DNA of 64,000 bases from Scylla paramamosain (Eukaryota; Arthropoda; Malacostraca; Decapoda; Portunidae), in contig NC_087197.1 in the NCBI RefSeq assembly GCF_035594125.1, forward strand, positions 8,664,110 to 8,728,109, in the 5' to 3' direction. Made by a program: the position numbers and the translations under genes. How positions within the stretch are numbered: position 1 is the stretch's first letter; the number at the start of each line of letters is the position of its first letter. The notes beneath the pieces are model-generated. The model ran no database searches. It was not told the DNA's origin and saw nothing but the letters and a program-made list of their open reading frames with translations. Positions 50,887 to 64,000 of this stretch are shown in pieces.

Positions 50887-51242
50887 CCTATAAAAACGCT
50901 TAAATACATGCAAAGAACCCTATGTCTGTGAAACGAAAGGACATTACAAAAATCGTGTATTATGATTGTTTTTAAGTTCCTTAAGTACCAAAAAACTAAA
51001 ACCCACAAATAGAGAAAAAATAAACAACGAAAAAAATTTATTTTTTTTTTTGTTATTCATCTACATAGGTATGAAGATGCCAAAATTCAGGCAAAATTCA
51101 GCGAAATTATGTAAAAAACATTATAAAAAAAAAAATTTAGCTTTTTTCCGGAATTATGTACCAAACCCAGAAGTGCATGCAAAGCCACCTATATGGAGAA
51201 ATTACACGACTTTACCAGAAATCTGTCTTTTCAGTGTTTTTC
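50887..51242 (-). repeat. Right arm of a small inverted duplication
   Basis: Inverted partner of 49684-50025. It differs by scattered substitutions and by a longer A/T run in the low-complexity slot. Confidence 0.85.
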
Positions 51243-51261
51243 CCCTAAAGTGCATGCAAAA

Positions 51262-51870
51262 CCACCTATATGGGGAAATCAAACGTCTTTGCCAGAAAAC
51301 TGTCTTATGAGTGTTTTTTCAGTATGTTAGGCACCAAAACGATAAATAACATGGAAGTCACTCTATATGGGAATCCAAAACAAAATTACTGAAAACGTGT
51401 CTTTTCAGTATTTTACGTAGAAAAACGTAAAACGGATGCAAACTAACCAATATGAAAAAAAAAATAGAATAACATTAAAAAAAAGCTATATTTTAAGTGT
51501 TTTTGAGCTTGTTACCTACAAAAAAGGTGAAAATGGATGCAAAGCACTCCCTATTGAGAAATAAAAGGACATTACGAGAAACGTGTATAATGAGTGTCTT
51601 ATTATTTTCGAGCAAAAGAACTTGTGGTTCACAAGAACCACAAGGCAAAAAGCGCAAAAACTCGTGTATATAAAGAAGTTTCTTAGATACCAAAATGCTG
51701 AAACTCATTAATAACAATCTTAATTGAGAAACAGAACAATCTTCCCAAAAGCGTGTATTTTCAGTGTTTTTAACATTCTTAGTTAGCAAAATCCCAAATA
51801 GCATACGAAACTAGCTTAATGTGGGAAAAAAACGACATTACCAGAAGTGTCTTTTGAGTGTTTTTGAGCG
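51262..51870 (-). repeat. Segmental duplication, copy 2 (about 609 bp)
   Basis: Direct match to 42152-42747, about 9.1 kb away. It occupies the right part of the reverse-oriented island and ends exactly at the island edge. Confidence 0.88.
51621..51644. repeat. Perfect 10-bp-stem hairpin in a HOR variant
   Basis: CTTGTGGTTC, loop ACAA, GAACCACAAG. It is part of an enlarged version of a monomer that elsewhere reads only AGAACCACAAGGC. Confidence 0.92.
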
Positions 51871-53346
51871 GTAACATGATCAAAATCACTCAAAATACAT
51901 GTTTTTGGTAATGTTATGATGTTTCTCCATGTAGGGTTTTTGTATGCTTTTTTTTTTTTAGCGTTTTGGTATGTAAGGAGTTAAAAACACTTAAAGGCAA
52001 CTTCTTCGTAAAAGTTGGTTTTATTCCTATATAATGTGATTCTTCTGCTTTTTAGTTCTTTGTTGCATATCAAGCTCAAAAACACTCAAAAGATAATGTC
52101 ATTTTTTTCCAACATAAAGCTAGTTTTGCATGTAATTTGGGATTTTCGTAACTAAGAATGTGAAAAACACTCAAAATGCACACATTTTGTAAGGTAGTTC
52201 TGTTTCTCAATTAAAAGTGATATTCATGAGTTTTAGCATTTTGGTATGTAAGAAACTTCTCTATATACATGAGTTTTTGCGTGTTTTGTCTTGTGGTTCT
52301 TGCGAAACTATAAAACAATCATTATACACGTTTCTCTTAATATCCTTTTGCTTCCCGAATATAGAGTGCTTTCCATCCATTTGCGCGTTTTTTGTAGGTA
52401 AAAAGCTCAAAAACACTTTTTGGTAATGTTATTCTATTTCTTTATATTTGTTGGATTGCATCCGTTTTAGCGTTTTTCTACGTAAAACACTGAAAAGACA
52501 CGTTTTCAGTAATTTTGTTTTGGATTCACATATAGACTGACTTCCATATTATTTATCGTTTTGGTGCCTAACATGCTGAAAAACAGTCGTTTAACTTCCT
52601 TATATAGGTGGCATGCACTTTAGAGTTTGGTACATAAAAATCCGAAAAAGAGCTATAATTAACTTTTTTGATAATATTCTTTTTTCCACAAAAATTCCCT
52701 GAATTTTGGCAGAATTTTGGCGTCTAGGTACCTATGAAAATCAATATAAGAAAAAAAGCTATTTTTATTTATTTATTTTTTTTCTCTATACAGAGTGTTA
52801 TTTGTGGGTTTTAACGTTTTGGTACTTAAGGAACTTAAAAACGGTCCTTAATATACGTTTCTCGTAATGTCCTTTCGTTTCCCAAACATAGGGTTCTTTG
52901 CATGTATTTAAGCGTTTTTTATAGGTAACATGATCAAAAACACTTTAAACAAATGTTTTTAGTAATGTTTTTTCTGCTTCTCCATAAAAGGATTTGTTTC
53001 CATGCGTTTTAGCGTTTTGGTTTGTAAGGAGGTCAAAAACACGTTAAGGCAAGTTCTTGGTAAAAAGTTGGTTTTATTCCCATGTAATGTGATTGCCCTG
53101 TTTTTTTGTGATTTATTGTCTAACACGCTCAAAAACACTCAAAAGACACTTCTTGTAATGTCTTTTTTTTTCCAACATAGTTTCGCGTGCTATTTGGGGT
53201 TTTGCTAACTATGAATGTGAAAAACACTCAAAATACACGCATTTGGTAAGATTGTTCTGTTTCTCAATTAATATTGTTATTCAAGAGTTTCAGCATTTTG
53301 GTATCTAAGAAACTTCTTTATGTACACTAGTTTTTGCGTTTTTTGA

Positions 53347-53370
53347 CTTGTGGTTCTGGTGAACCACAAG
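53347..53370. repeat. Perfect 10-bp-stem hairpin in a HOR variant
   Basis: Same stems as at 51621-51644 with loop TGGT, in forward-oriented satellite. Confidence 0.92.
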
Positions 53371-56300
53371 TTATTTTCCTCAAAAATAATAAGACACTCA
53401 TTATACACGTTTCTCGTAATGTCCTTTTTGTTTCCCAATAGGGAGTGCTTTCCATCCATTTTCGCTTTTTGTAGGTAACAAGCTCAAAAACACTCAAAAT
53501 ATACCTTTTTGGTAATGTTATTTTATTTCTTCTTATTGGTTGGTTTACATCCGTTTTAGCGTTTTTCAACGTAAAACACCGAAAAGACACGTTTTTAGTA
53601 ATATTGTTTTGGATTTCCATATAGATTGACTTCCATGTTATTTATCGTGTTGGTTCCTAAGATGCTGAAAAACACTCATAAGACCGTTTTCTGGCAAAAA
53701 CGTTTAATTTCCCCATATAGGTGGCTTTGCATGCACTTTAGGGGTTTGGTACATAATAGTCCAAAAAAAAAAGAAGCTAAATTTAACTTTTTTGATAATG
53801 TTCTTATTTCACATAATTTCCTGAATTTTGCCCGAATTTTGGCATCTCGGTACATGTGAAGATGAATAAGAAAGAAAAAAAATATCGTTTTTTTTATTTC
53901 TTTATTGTTTTTGTCAATAAAGAGTGTTATTTGTCGCTTTTAGCTTTTTCGTAATTAATGAACTTAAAAACACATAATACACGTTTCTCGTAATCTCCTT
54001 TCGTTTCCCAAAAATAGTGTTCTTTGCATGTATTTAAACGTTTTCATTGGTAACTTGAACAAAATCATTTAAAATATATGTTTTTGGTAATATCATTTTG
54101 TTTCACCATAAAGAGTGTTTTGCAGGCGTTTTAGTGTTTTGGTATATAAGGAGCTCAAAAACACTTAAAGGCAAGTTCTTGGTAAAAATTCGTTTTCCTC
54201 CAATGTAATGTGATTGCCCTCCTTTTTAGTGCTTTATTGCCTATCACGCTCAAAAACAATTAAAAACACTTTTCTGGTAAAGTTTTTTTTTTTCCACAAA
54301 TCTATTTTCCCATCCAATTTGGGGTTTTGGTAACTTAGAATGTGAAAAGCACTCAAAATACACGCATTTATTAAGGTTGTTCTGTTTCTCAATTAGGAGT
54401 ATTATACATGAGTTTTAGTATTTTTGTATCTAGGAAACCTCTCCATATACACGAGATTTTGCGTTTTTTGACTTGTGGTTCTATTGAACTATAAAACAAT
54501 CATTATACACTTTTCTTGCAATGTCCTTTTGCTTACCAATATAGAGTGCTTTGCATCAATTTTCGCGTTTTTTGTAGGTAACAAGCTCAAAAACACTCAA
54601 AATATACCTTTTTAGTAACGTTTTTCTATTCCTTGATATTGGTTGCTTTGCATCCGTTTTAGTGTTTTTCTACGTAAAACACTGAGAAGACACGTTTTCA
54701 GTAACTTTGTTTTGGATTCCCATATAGAGTGAGTTCCTTATTATTTATCGTTTTGGTGCTTAACATGCTAAAAAACACTCAAAACACAGATTTCAGGTAA
54801 GGTCGTTAAATTTCTTCATATAGGAGGCTTTGCATGCACTTTAGGGTTTGGTACATAACAGTTCGAAAAAAAAAGCTGAAATTAACTTTTTTGATAATAT
54901 TCTTTTTTCATACGATTGCCCTGAATTTTCCCAGAATTTTGGCATCTTGGTACTATGAAGATGAAAAACAAAATAAAAATTTAATTTTTTTGTATTTTTT
55001 TTTTATTTTCTAAATAAAGAAAGTTATTTGTGGGTTTTAGCTTTTTGGTACTGAAGCAACTTAAAAAAACACTCATTTTACACGTTTCTCGTAATGTCCT
55101 TTTGTTTCCCAAACATAATGTTCTTTGCATGTATTTAAACGTTTTTATAGATAACATGATCAAAAAACGCTCAAAATATATGTTTTTGGTAATGTTATTC
55201 TGTTTCTCCATAAAAATTGTTTTGTATGCGTTTTAGTGGTTTGTTATATAAGGAGCTCAAAAACACTGAAAGGCAAGTTTTTTGGTATAAATTGGTGTTA
55301 TTCCAATGTAATATGATTGCCGAGCTTTTTAGTGCTTTATTGCCTATCACGCTCAAAAACACTTAAAAGACACTTTTCTGGTAATGTAATTTTTTTCCTC
55401 ACATTAAGGTGGTTTCGCATGCAATTTGGGGTTTTGATAACTAAGAATGTGAAAAGCTTGCAAAATACACGCATTTATTAAGGTTGTTCTGTTTTTCAAT
55501 TAAGAGTGTTATTCATGAGTTTCAGCATTTATTTTTTTGGTATCTAGAAACATTCTCCATATACACGAGTTTTTGCGTTTTTTGCCTTTTGGTTCGTTTG
55601 AACTATAAAAAACTCATTATACACTTTTCTTGCAAAGTCCTTTTGTTTTCTTATATAGAGTGCTTTGCATCAATTTTCTTGTTTTTTTGTAGGTAAAAAG
55701 CTCAAAAACATTAAAAATATACCTTTTTGGTAATGTTTTTCTATTTCTTGATATTGGTTGGTTTGCATCCGTTTCAGCGTTTTTCTACGTAAAACAATGA
55801 AAAGACACGTTTTCAGCAATTTTGTTTTGGATTCTCATATAGAGTGAGTTCCTTATTATTTATCGTTTTGGTGCCTAGCATGCTGAAAAACACTCAAAAA
55901 ACAGATTTCTGGTAAGGTCGTTTAATTTCTTCATATAGGAGTCTTCGGATGCACTTTAGGGTTTGGTATATAACAGTCCGAAAAAAAGCTAAAATTAACT
56001 TTTTTGATAATTTTCTTTTATCATATAATAGCCCTGAATTTTCCCAGAATTTTGGAATCTCGGTACCTATGAAGATGAATAACAAAAAAAAATCCTATTT
56101 TTTTATTTTTTTACTTTTTTTTTTAAATAAAGAGTGTTATTTGTGGGTTTTAACTTTTTGGTACTTAAGGAACTTAAAAACACTTATAATACACATTTCT
56201 CGTAATGTCCTTTCGTTTCGCAAACATAAGGTTCTTTGTATGTATTTTAGCATTTTTATAGATAACATGATCTAAACCCCTCAAAATATATATTTTTGGT

Positions 56301-59048
56301 AATTTTATTCTGTTTCTCCATAAAAAGGTGTTTTGCATACATTTTAGCGTTTTGGTATGTAATGAGCTCAAAAACACTTAAAGGCAAGTTTTTGGTAAAA
56401 GTTGTTTTTATTCCCATGTAATGTTATTACCCTGCTTTTTAGTGCTTTATTGTCTAACACGCTCAAAAACACTCAAAAAACACTTTTCTTTTAATATTTT
56501 TTTTCTCACATAAAGCTAGTTTTGCATGGAATTTGGGATTTTGGTAACTAAGAATGTGAAAAAAACTCAAAACACAGGCATTTAGTAAGATTGTTCTATT
56601 TCTTAATTAAAAATATTATTCATGAGTTCCAGCATTTTGGTATGTAAGAAACTTTTCTAATACACACATTTGGTAAGGTATTTCTGTTTCAAAATTAAAA
56701 GTGTTATTCATGAGTTTCAGCTTTTTGGTATGTAAGAAACTTCTTTATTTTACACGAGTTTTTTAGTTTTTTTCCTTCTGGTTCTTGTCAAACTATAAAA
56801 CACTCATACACGTTTCTCGTGATGTCATTTTTTTTGCCAATATAAAGTGCTTTCCATCCAATTTTTTCATTTTTTGTAGGTAACAAGTTCAAAAACACAT
56901 AAAAATATATCTTTTTGGTAATGTTATTCTATTTCTTCATATTGGTTGGTTTACATCCGTTTTAACGTTTTTCTACGTAAATCACTGAAAAGACACGTTT
57001 TAAGTAATATTGTTGATATTGCTGAAAAACACTCAAAAGACAGGTTTCTGGTAAAGTTCTGTAATTTCCTCATATAGGTGGATTTGCATACACTTCAGGG
57101 TTTGTACATAACTCCGGAAAAAAACTAAACATTTTTTTTGTTTTTTTTTTACAAAATTTCCATAAATTTTGCCAGAATTTTGGCATCTCGGTAACTACGA
57201 AGATGAATAACAAAAAAAAAAAAAATTTTTCTCTCTATAATGAGTGTTATTTATGGGTTTTAGCTTTTTGGTACTTAAGTAACTTAAAAACACTCATAAT
57301 ACACGATTTTCCTAATGTCCTTTTGTTATACAAACATAGGGTCCTTTACATGTATTTAAGCGTTTTTATAGGTTACATGATCAAAAACACTCAAATACAT
57401 GTTATTGGTAATGTTGTTCTGTTTCTCCATAAAGGGTGTTTTCCATACGTTTTAGAGATTTGGTATTTTTTTGTTTATTTTTTTTCTCAATAAACAGTGT
57501 AATTTGTGGCTTTTAGCTTTTTCGTACTTAATGAACTTAAAAACACTCATAATACACGTTTCTCGTAATGTCCTTTCGTTTCCCAAAAATAGGTTTCTTT
57601 GCATGTATTTAAACGTTTTTATTGGTAACATGATCAAAAACACTCAAAATACATGTTTTGGTAATGTTATTCTGTTTCACCATAAAGAGTGTTTTGCATG
57701 CATTTTAGTGTTTTGGTATACGATACGTATAAGGAGCTCAAATACACTTAAAAGCAAGTTATTGTTAAAAATTGTTTTTTTTCCAATATAATGTGATTGC
57801 CCTCCTTTTTAGTGCTTTATTGCCTATCACGCTCAAAAACACTCAAAAGACAGTTTTCTGGTAAACTCATTTTTTATTCCCACAAATCTATTTTCGCATG
57901 CAGTTTGTGGTTTTGGTAACTAAGAATGTGAAAAGCATTCAAAATACATGCATTTATTAAGGTTGTTCTGTTTCTCAATTAGGAGTGTTATACACGAGTT
58001 TTAGCATTTATGTATCTAGGAAACCTCTCAATATACACGAGATTTTGCGTTTTTTGCCTTGTGGTTCTTTTGAACTATAAAACATTTATTATACACTTTT
58101 TTTGCAATGTCCTTTTGTTTCCTAATATAGAGTGCTTTGCATCAATTTTCGCGTTTTTGTAGGTAACAAGCTCAAAAACACTCAAAATATACCTTTTTAG
58201 TAACGGTTTTCTATTTCTTGATATTAGTTGCTTTGCATCCGTTTTAGCGTTTTTTCTACCTAAAACACTGAGAAGACACGTTTTCAGTAACTTTGTTTTG
58301 GATTCCCATATAGAGTGAGTTCCTTATTATTTATCATTTTGGTGCCCAACATGGTAAATAAACACTCAAAACACAGATTTCTGGTAAGGTCGTTTAATTC
58401 CCTAATGTAGGAGACTTTGCATGCACTTTAGGGTTTGGTACATAACAGTTCGCAAAAAAAAAGCTTAAATTAACTTTTTTGATAATATTCTTTTATCATA
58501 CGATTGCCCTGAATTTTCCCAGATTTTGGCATCTTGGTACTATGAAGATGAATAAAAAAATTTAAAAAAATCCTATTTTTTTATTTTTATTTTTTTTCTA
58601 AAAAAAGAGTGTTATTTGTGGGTTTTAGCTTTTTGGTACTTCAGGAACTTAAAAATACTTATAATACACATTTCTGGTAATGACCTTTCGTTTCGCAAAC
58701 ATAAGGTTCTTTGTATGTATTTAAGCGTTTTTATAGATTACATGATCAAAACCATCAAAATATATGTTTTTGGGAATTTTGCATGCGTTTTAGCGTTTTG
58801 GTATGTAATGAGCTCAAAAACACTTAAAATCAAGTTATTGGTAAAAGTTGTTTTTATTCCCATGTAATGTGATTACCCTGGTTTTTAGTGTTTTATTGCC
58901 TAACACGCTCAAAAACACTTAAAAGACACTTTTCTGATAATATCATTTTTCTTCCCACATAAAGCCAATTTTGCATGGAATTTGGGGTTTTGGTAACTAA
59001 GAATGTGAAAAAAAACTCAAAACACAGGCATTTAGTAAGGTTGTTCTA

Positions 59049-59132
59049 TTTCCTAACATACCAAAATGCTGGAAATCATGAATAATACTTTTAGTGTTAT
59101 TCATGATTTCTAGCATTTTGGTATGTTAGGAA
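59049..59132. repeat. Long hairpin: about 38-bp inverted stems, short loop
   Basis: The left stem runs from TTCCTAACATACC at 59049 and the right stem ends GGTATGTTAGGAA at 59132. They pair with only about two mismatches around a loop of about six bases (TTTTAG). It lies where the HOR carries a doubled monomer, so a small local inversion of one copy explains it. Confidence 0.9.
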
Positions 59133-61028
59133 CTTTTCTAATACACACATTTGGTAAGGTATTTCTGTTTCAAAATTACAAGTGTTATTTATGAGTTTCA
59201 GCTTTTTGGTATGTAAGAAACTTCTTTATGTACACGAGTTTTTGAGCTTTTTACCTTGTGGTTATTGTCAAACTATAAAACACTCATACACGTTTCTCGT
59301 AATGTCCTTTTCTATGCCAATATAAAGTGCTTTCCATCCATTTTTGCATTTTTTGTAGGTAACAAGCTCAAAAACACATAAAAATATATCTTTTTGGTAA
59401 TGTTATTCTATTTCTTCATATTGGTTGGTTTACATCCGTTTTAGCGTTTTTCTACGTAAATCACTGAAAAGACACGTTTTCATTAATATTGTTGAAATTG
59501 CCGAAAAACACTCAAAAGACAGGTTTCTGGTAAAGTCGTGTAATTTCCTCATATAGGTGGATTTGCATACACTTCACGGTTTCTACATAACTCCGGAAAA
59601 AAGATAATTTTTTTTTATAATGTTTTTTTTTACAAAATTTCCATGAATTTTGCCAGAATTTTGGCATCTCGGTACCTATGAAGATGAATAAAAAAAAATT
59701 CTCTCTATAAAGAGTGTTATTTGTGGGTTTTAGCTTTTTGGTACTTGAGTAACTTAAAAACACTCATAATACACGATTTTCGTAATGTCCTTTTGTTATA
59801 CAAACAGAGGGTTCTTTACATGTATTTAAGCGTTTTTATAGGTTAGATGATCAAAAACACTCAAAATACATGTTTTTGGTAATGTTATTCTGTTTCTCCA
59901 TAAAGGGTATTTTGCCTGCGTTTTAGCGATTTGGTATGTAAGGAGTTAAAAAACTTTTTTGTTAATGTCATTTTTTTTCCCCACATGAAGGTAGTTTCGC
60001 ATATAATTTCGCATTTTCGTAACTAAGAATGTGAAAAACACTCAAAATACACAATTTGGTAAGGTAGTTCTGTTTATCGATTAAAAGTGTTATTCATGCA
60101 TTTCATCATTTCGGTATGTAAGAAATTTTTCTATATACACGAGTTTTTGCATTTATTGCCTTGTGGTTCTTTTAAAACTATAAAACACTCATTATACACG
60201 TTTCTCGTAATGTCCTTTTGTTTTCTAATATAGAGTACTTTACATCTATTTTTGCATTTTTTGTTGGTAACAAGCTCAAAAACAATCAAAATATATTTTT
60301 TTGGTAATGTTATTCTATTTCATCATATAGGTTGGCTTGCATCCGCTTTAGCGTTTTTCTACGTAAAACACAGAAAAGACACGTTTTCAGTAATTTTGTT
60401 TTGCATTCACATATTGACTGACTTCCATATTATTTATTGTTTTGGTTCCTAACGTGCTGAAAAACACTGAAAAGACAGGTTTCTGTTAAAATCGTTTAAC
60501 TTCCCTATATAGGTGTCTTTGCATGCACTTTAGGGTTTGGTACATAACAATCCGAGAAAAAAACTATAATTAACTTTTTTGGTAATGTTCTTTTTTCCAC
60601 ATAAATTCCCTGAATTTTGGCACAATTTTGGCATCTCGGTACCTATAAGGATGAATAATAATTTTTTTTTTTTCTAAATAAAGTGTTATATGTGGGTTTT
60701 AGCTTTTAGGTAATGAAGGAACTTAAAAAACATCCATAATACACGTTTCTCGTAATGTCCTTTCGTTTCCCAAACATAGGGTTCTTTGCATGTATTTAAG
60801 CGTTTTTATAAATAATATGATCAAAACACTCAAAATACATGTATTTAGTAATATCATTCTGTTTCTCCATAAAATGTATTTTGCATGAGTTTTACCGTTT
60901 TGGTATGTAAGGAGCTCAAAAACACTTAAAGGCAAGTACTTGGTAAAATTTGGTTTTATTCCCATGTAATGTGATTACACTTCCTTTTAGTGTTTTATTG
61001 CGTAACTCGCTCAAAAACACTCAAAAGA

Positions 61029-61509
61029 CATGCAAGGCCTCGCATATGAGGAAATTAGAGACTTTACCAGAAATCTGTCTTTTGAGTGTTTTTCAGCATG
61101 TTAGGCACCAAAACGATAAATAAAAAGGAACTCACTCTATGTGGGAATGCAAAAGAAAATTACTGAAAACGTGTTTTCTCAGTGTTTTACGTAGAAAAAC
61201 GCTAAAACTGATGCAAACCAACCAATATCAAGAAGCAGAAAAACATTACCAAAAATACATATTTTGAGTGTTTTTGAGCTTGTTTCATACAAAAAAAAAA
61301 ACGCAAAAATTGATACAAAGCACTCTATATTGGGAAAGAAAGGGACATTGCGAGAAAAGTGTATAATGAATGTTTTATAGTTCAAAAAAACCACAAGCCA
61401 AAAAACGCAGAAACTCGTGTATATGGAGAAGCTTCCTAGATACTAAAATGCTGAAACTTATGAATAACACTCTTCATTGAGAATCAGAACAACCTTACTA
61501 AATGCGTGT
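61029..61509 (-). repeat. Second reverse-oriented satellite island, about 480 bp
   Basis: The forward array switches after AAAAGACA at about 61029 to CAAGGCCTCGCATATGAGG, which reads in reverse. It switches back at about 61509, where AATGCGTGT meets CAAAAACACTAAAAGGCAAG. It holds about five monomers most like those near 30.9-31.4 and 34.1-34.6 kb. Confidence 0.88.
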
Positions 61510-64000
61510 CAAAAACACTAAAAGGCAAGTTTTTCGTAAAAGTTGGTTTTATTCCCATGTAATGTGATTGCCCTGCTTTTTAGTGCTTTATTGCCTAACA
61601 CGCTCAAAACACTCAAAGACACTTTTCTGGTAATGTCATTTTTTTCTAACATAAAGTTAGTTTCGCATGGAATTTGGGGTTTTGGTAACTAAGAATGTAA
61701 AAAAAACATTCAAAATACACGCATTTAGTAAGGTTGTTCTGTTTGTTGATTAAGAGTGTTATTCATGAGTTTCAGCATTTTGGTATCTTAGAAATTTCTC
61801 CACACAGACAAGTTTTTGCGTTGTTTGCCTTGTGATTCTGGTGAAACTATAAAACACTCATTATACACGTTTCTCTTTATGTCCTTTTTTTTTCCTAATA
61901 TACAGTGCTTTGCATCCATTTTTGCGTTTTTTTTTATGTAACAAGCTCAAAAACACACAAAATATACGTTTCTGGTAATATTATTCTATTTTTTCATATT
62001 TGTTGGTTTGCATCCGTTTTAGCGTTTTTCTACGTAAATCTTTTAAAAGACACGTTTTCAGTAATTTTGTTTTGGATTTCCATATAGAGTGACTTTAATA
62101 TTATCTATCGTTTTGCTGCCTAACATGCGTAAAAACACTCAAAAGACAGGTTTCCTGTAAAGTCGTTAAATTTTCCCAAATAGGTGGCTTTGCATACACT
62201 TTATGGATTGGTACATAACTGAAAAAAAAGGTAAAGTTAACTTTTTTTGATAATGTTCATTTTTCCACATAATTTTCCTGAATTTTGGCAGAATTTTGGT
62301 ATCTTGGTACCTATAAACATGAATAACAAAAAAATAAAAATGCTATTTTTTTATTTATTTAATTTTTTTCTCTATAAACAGTGTTATTTGTAGGTTTTAA
62401 CGTTTTGGTACTTAAGCATCTTAAAAACGTTCATAATACACATTTCTCGTAATGTCCTTTCGTTTCCCAAATATAGGGATCTTTGCATGTATTTAAGCGT
62501 TTTTAAAGGTAACATGATAAAAAACACTCAAAAACACTTGTTTTTGGTAATATTATTCTGTTTCTCCATAAAGGAGTGTTTTGCATGCGTTTTTTAGTGA
62601 TTTGGTATATAAGGAGCTAAAAAAAATACTTCAAGGCAAGTTCTTGGTAAAAGTTGGTTTTATTCCAATGTAATATGATTGCCCTACTTTTTAGTGCTTT
62701 ATTGCCTAACACGCTCAAAAACACTCAAAAGACACTTCTGGTAAAGTCATTTTTTTCCCACATAAAGCTAGTTTCGCATGCTATTTGAGGTTTTGCTAAG
62801 AATGTGAAAAAAACACTCAAAATACACGCATTTGGTAATGTTGTTCTGTTTCTCAATTAATATTGTTATTCATAAGTTTCAGCATTTTGGTATCTAAGAA
62901 ACTTCTTTATATACACGAATTTTTGCGTTTTTTGCCTTGTGGTTCTTGTGAACCACAAGTTCTTTTGCCCGAAAATAATAAGACACTCATTATAGATGTT
63001 TCTCGTAATGGCCTTTTCTTTTCCAATAAGAAGTGCTTTGCATTCATTTTCACGTTTTTTCTAGGTAACAAGCTCAAAAACACTCAAAATATCCTTTTTT
63101 GGTAATGTTATTCTATTTCTTCATATTGGTTGGTTTCCGTCCGATTTAGCTTTTTCTACGTAAAACACCGAAAAAAAACGTTTTCAGTAAATTTGTTTTC
63201 GATTCCCGAAGAATATTGCCAGAATTTTAGTACCTATGAAGAATAACAAAAAACAAAAATCATTTTTTTTTTCTCTAAAAAGAGTTTCATTTGTGGCTTT
63301 TAGCTTTTCTGGTACTTAAGGAACTTAAAAACACTCATAATACACGTTTCTCGTAATGTCCTTTCGATTCCCAAACAAAAGATTCTTTACATGAATTTAA
63401 GCGTTTTTATAAATAACATGATCAAAAACAGTCAAAATACATGTTTTTGGTAATGTTACTCTGTTTCTCCATAAAAGGGTGTTTTTGCATGCGTTTTAAC
63501 GTTTTGGTATGTAAGGAGTTAAAAAAAAAACACTTAAAGACAAGTTCTTCGTAAAAGTTGGTTTTATTCCCATGTAATGTGATTGTTGTGCTTTTTAGTG
63601 CTTTGTTGCATATCACGCTCAAAAACACTTAAAAGACACTTTTCTGGTAATATTTTTTTTTTCCCACATAAAGCCAGTTTCGCATGTAATTTGGGATTTT
63701 CGTAACAAAGAATATGAAAAACACTCAAAATACACACATTTGGTAAGGTAGTTCTGTTTCTCAATTAAAAGTGTTTTTCATGCATTTCTGCATTTTGGTA
63801 TGTAAGAAACTACTCTACATACACGAGTTTTTGCTTTTTTGCCTTGTGGTTCGTGTGAAACTATAAAACACTCATTATACACGTTTTTCGTAATGTTCTT
63901 TTGTTTCCTAATATAGACTGCTTTCCATCCATTTTCGCATTTTTTCTAGGTAACAAGCTGAAAAACACTCAAAATATATATTTTTGGTAATGTTATTCAA
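61510..64000 (+). repeat. 96-bp satellite, forward units, to window edge
   Basis: HOR markers lie near 62306 and 63230. The copy near 63200 lacks roughly two monomers: GATTCCCGAAGAATATTGCC joins two distant parts of the HOR. The array continues past the window end. Confidence 0.9.
62936..62959. repeat. Perfect 10-bp-stem hairpin in a HOR variant
   Basis: Same stems as at 51621-51644 with loop TTGT, in forward-oriented satellite. Degenerate forms are at 36449-36472 (one stem mismatch) and 42498-42521 (right stem altered). Confidence 0.92.

Larger units (their letters stand above)
50887..51870 (-). repeat. Reverse-oriented satellite island in the forward array
   Basis: Two abrupt orientation switches bound it: CCTAACAC to CCTATAAAAACG at about 50887, and TTTTTGAGCG to GTAACATGATC at 51870/51871. 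It is a mosaic. The left part matches the reverse complement of 49684-50025, and the right part (51262-51870) matches 42152-42747 directly. Confidence 0.9.
51871..61028 (+). repeat. 96-bp satellite, forward units, 12-monomer HOR
   Basis: HOR markers lie near 52726, 53848, 54950, 56060, 57190, 58536, 59669 and 60638. An internal jump near 57466-57480 skips from one monomer type to a later one and shortens that copy. Open frames are satellite translations. Confidence 0.9.

Overview
The window is eukaryotic, most likely invertebrate (metazoan), non-genic DNA. It is A+T-rich and about 90% of it is one tandem satellite family with a canonical 96-bp monomer. It also holds long (AT)n and (TTA)n microsatellites and a decayed non-LTR retrotransposon of CR1/Jockey-superfamily type. 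I see no intact protein gene, tRNA, rRNA, CRISPR array or operon-like arrangement. The many 60-120 residue open frames are satellite or microsatellite translations. The species cannot be fixed from the sequence alone.

Positions 1-27088 form a giant, nearly exact inverted repeat. The left arm (1-12183) reads as the reverse complement of the right arm (14274-27088), around an unpaired loop of about 2.1 kb (12184-14273). Mirrored positions sum to 27089 in the outer part and to about 26457 in the inner part. Almost the whole shift comes from one (AT)n tract, about 496 bp in the left arm and 1126 bp in the right. Other differences seen by eye are one-base homopolymer changes and rare substitutions. 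Each arm carries the same 2.06-kb LINE remnant (217-2281 minus; 24808-26872 plus) and the same nested inverted segment of about 510 bp. The left arm is cut by the window edge, so the palindrome may continue outside.

Positions 27089-64000 hold more of the same satellite, organised differently. A reverse-oriented block runs to about 43070, followed by a forward block to the end. The forward block is interrupted by two reverse-oriented islands (50887-51870 and 61029-61509). A 155-bp LINE 3' end sits at 37772-37926 with the same satellite flank as the full remnant.

Reading monomers by eye, one 96-bp family shows three higher-order repeat (HOR) organisations: about 5 monomers beside the LINE (2.3-5.3 kb and 21.8-27 kb), 8 monomers (about 0.7 kb) in the inner palindrome, and 12 monomers (about 1.1 kb) from about 27.5 kb onward. 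The 12-monomer units fall into recognisable subtypes that recur in the same order in both orientations, suggesting a third level of organisation. Nothing here works together as a gene system. The interest lies in the palindrome, its breakpoints, and repeated inversion and exchange in a satellite array.
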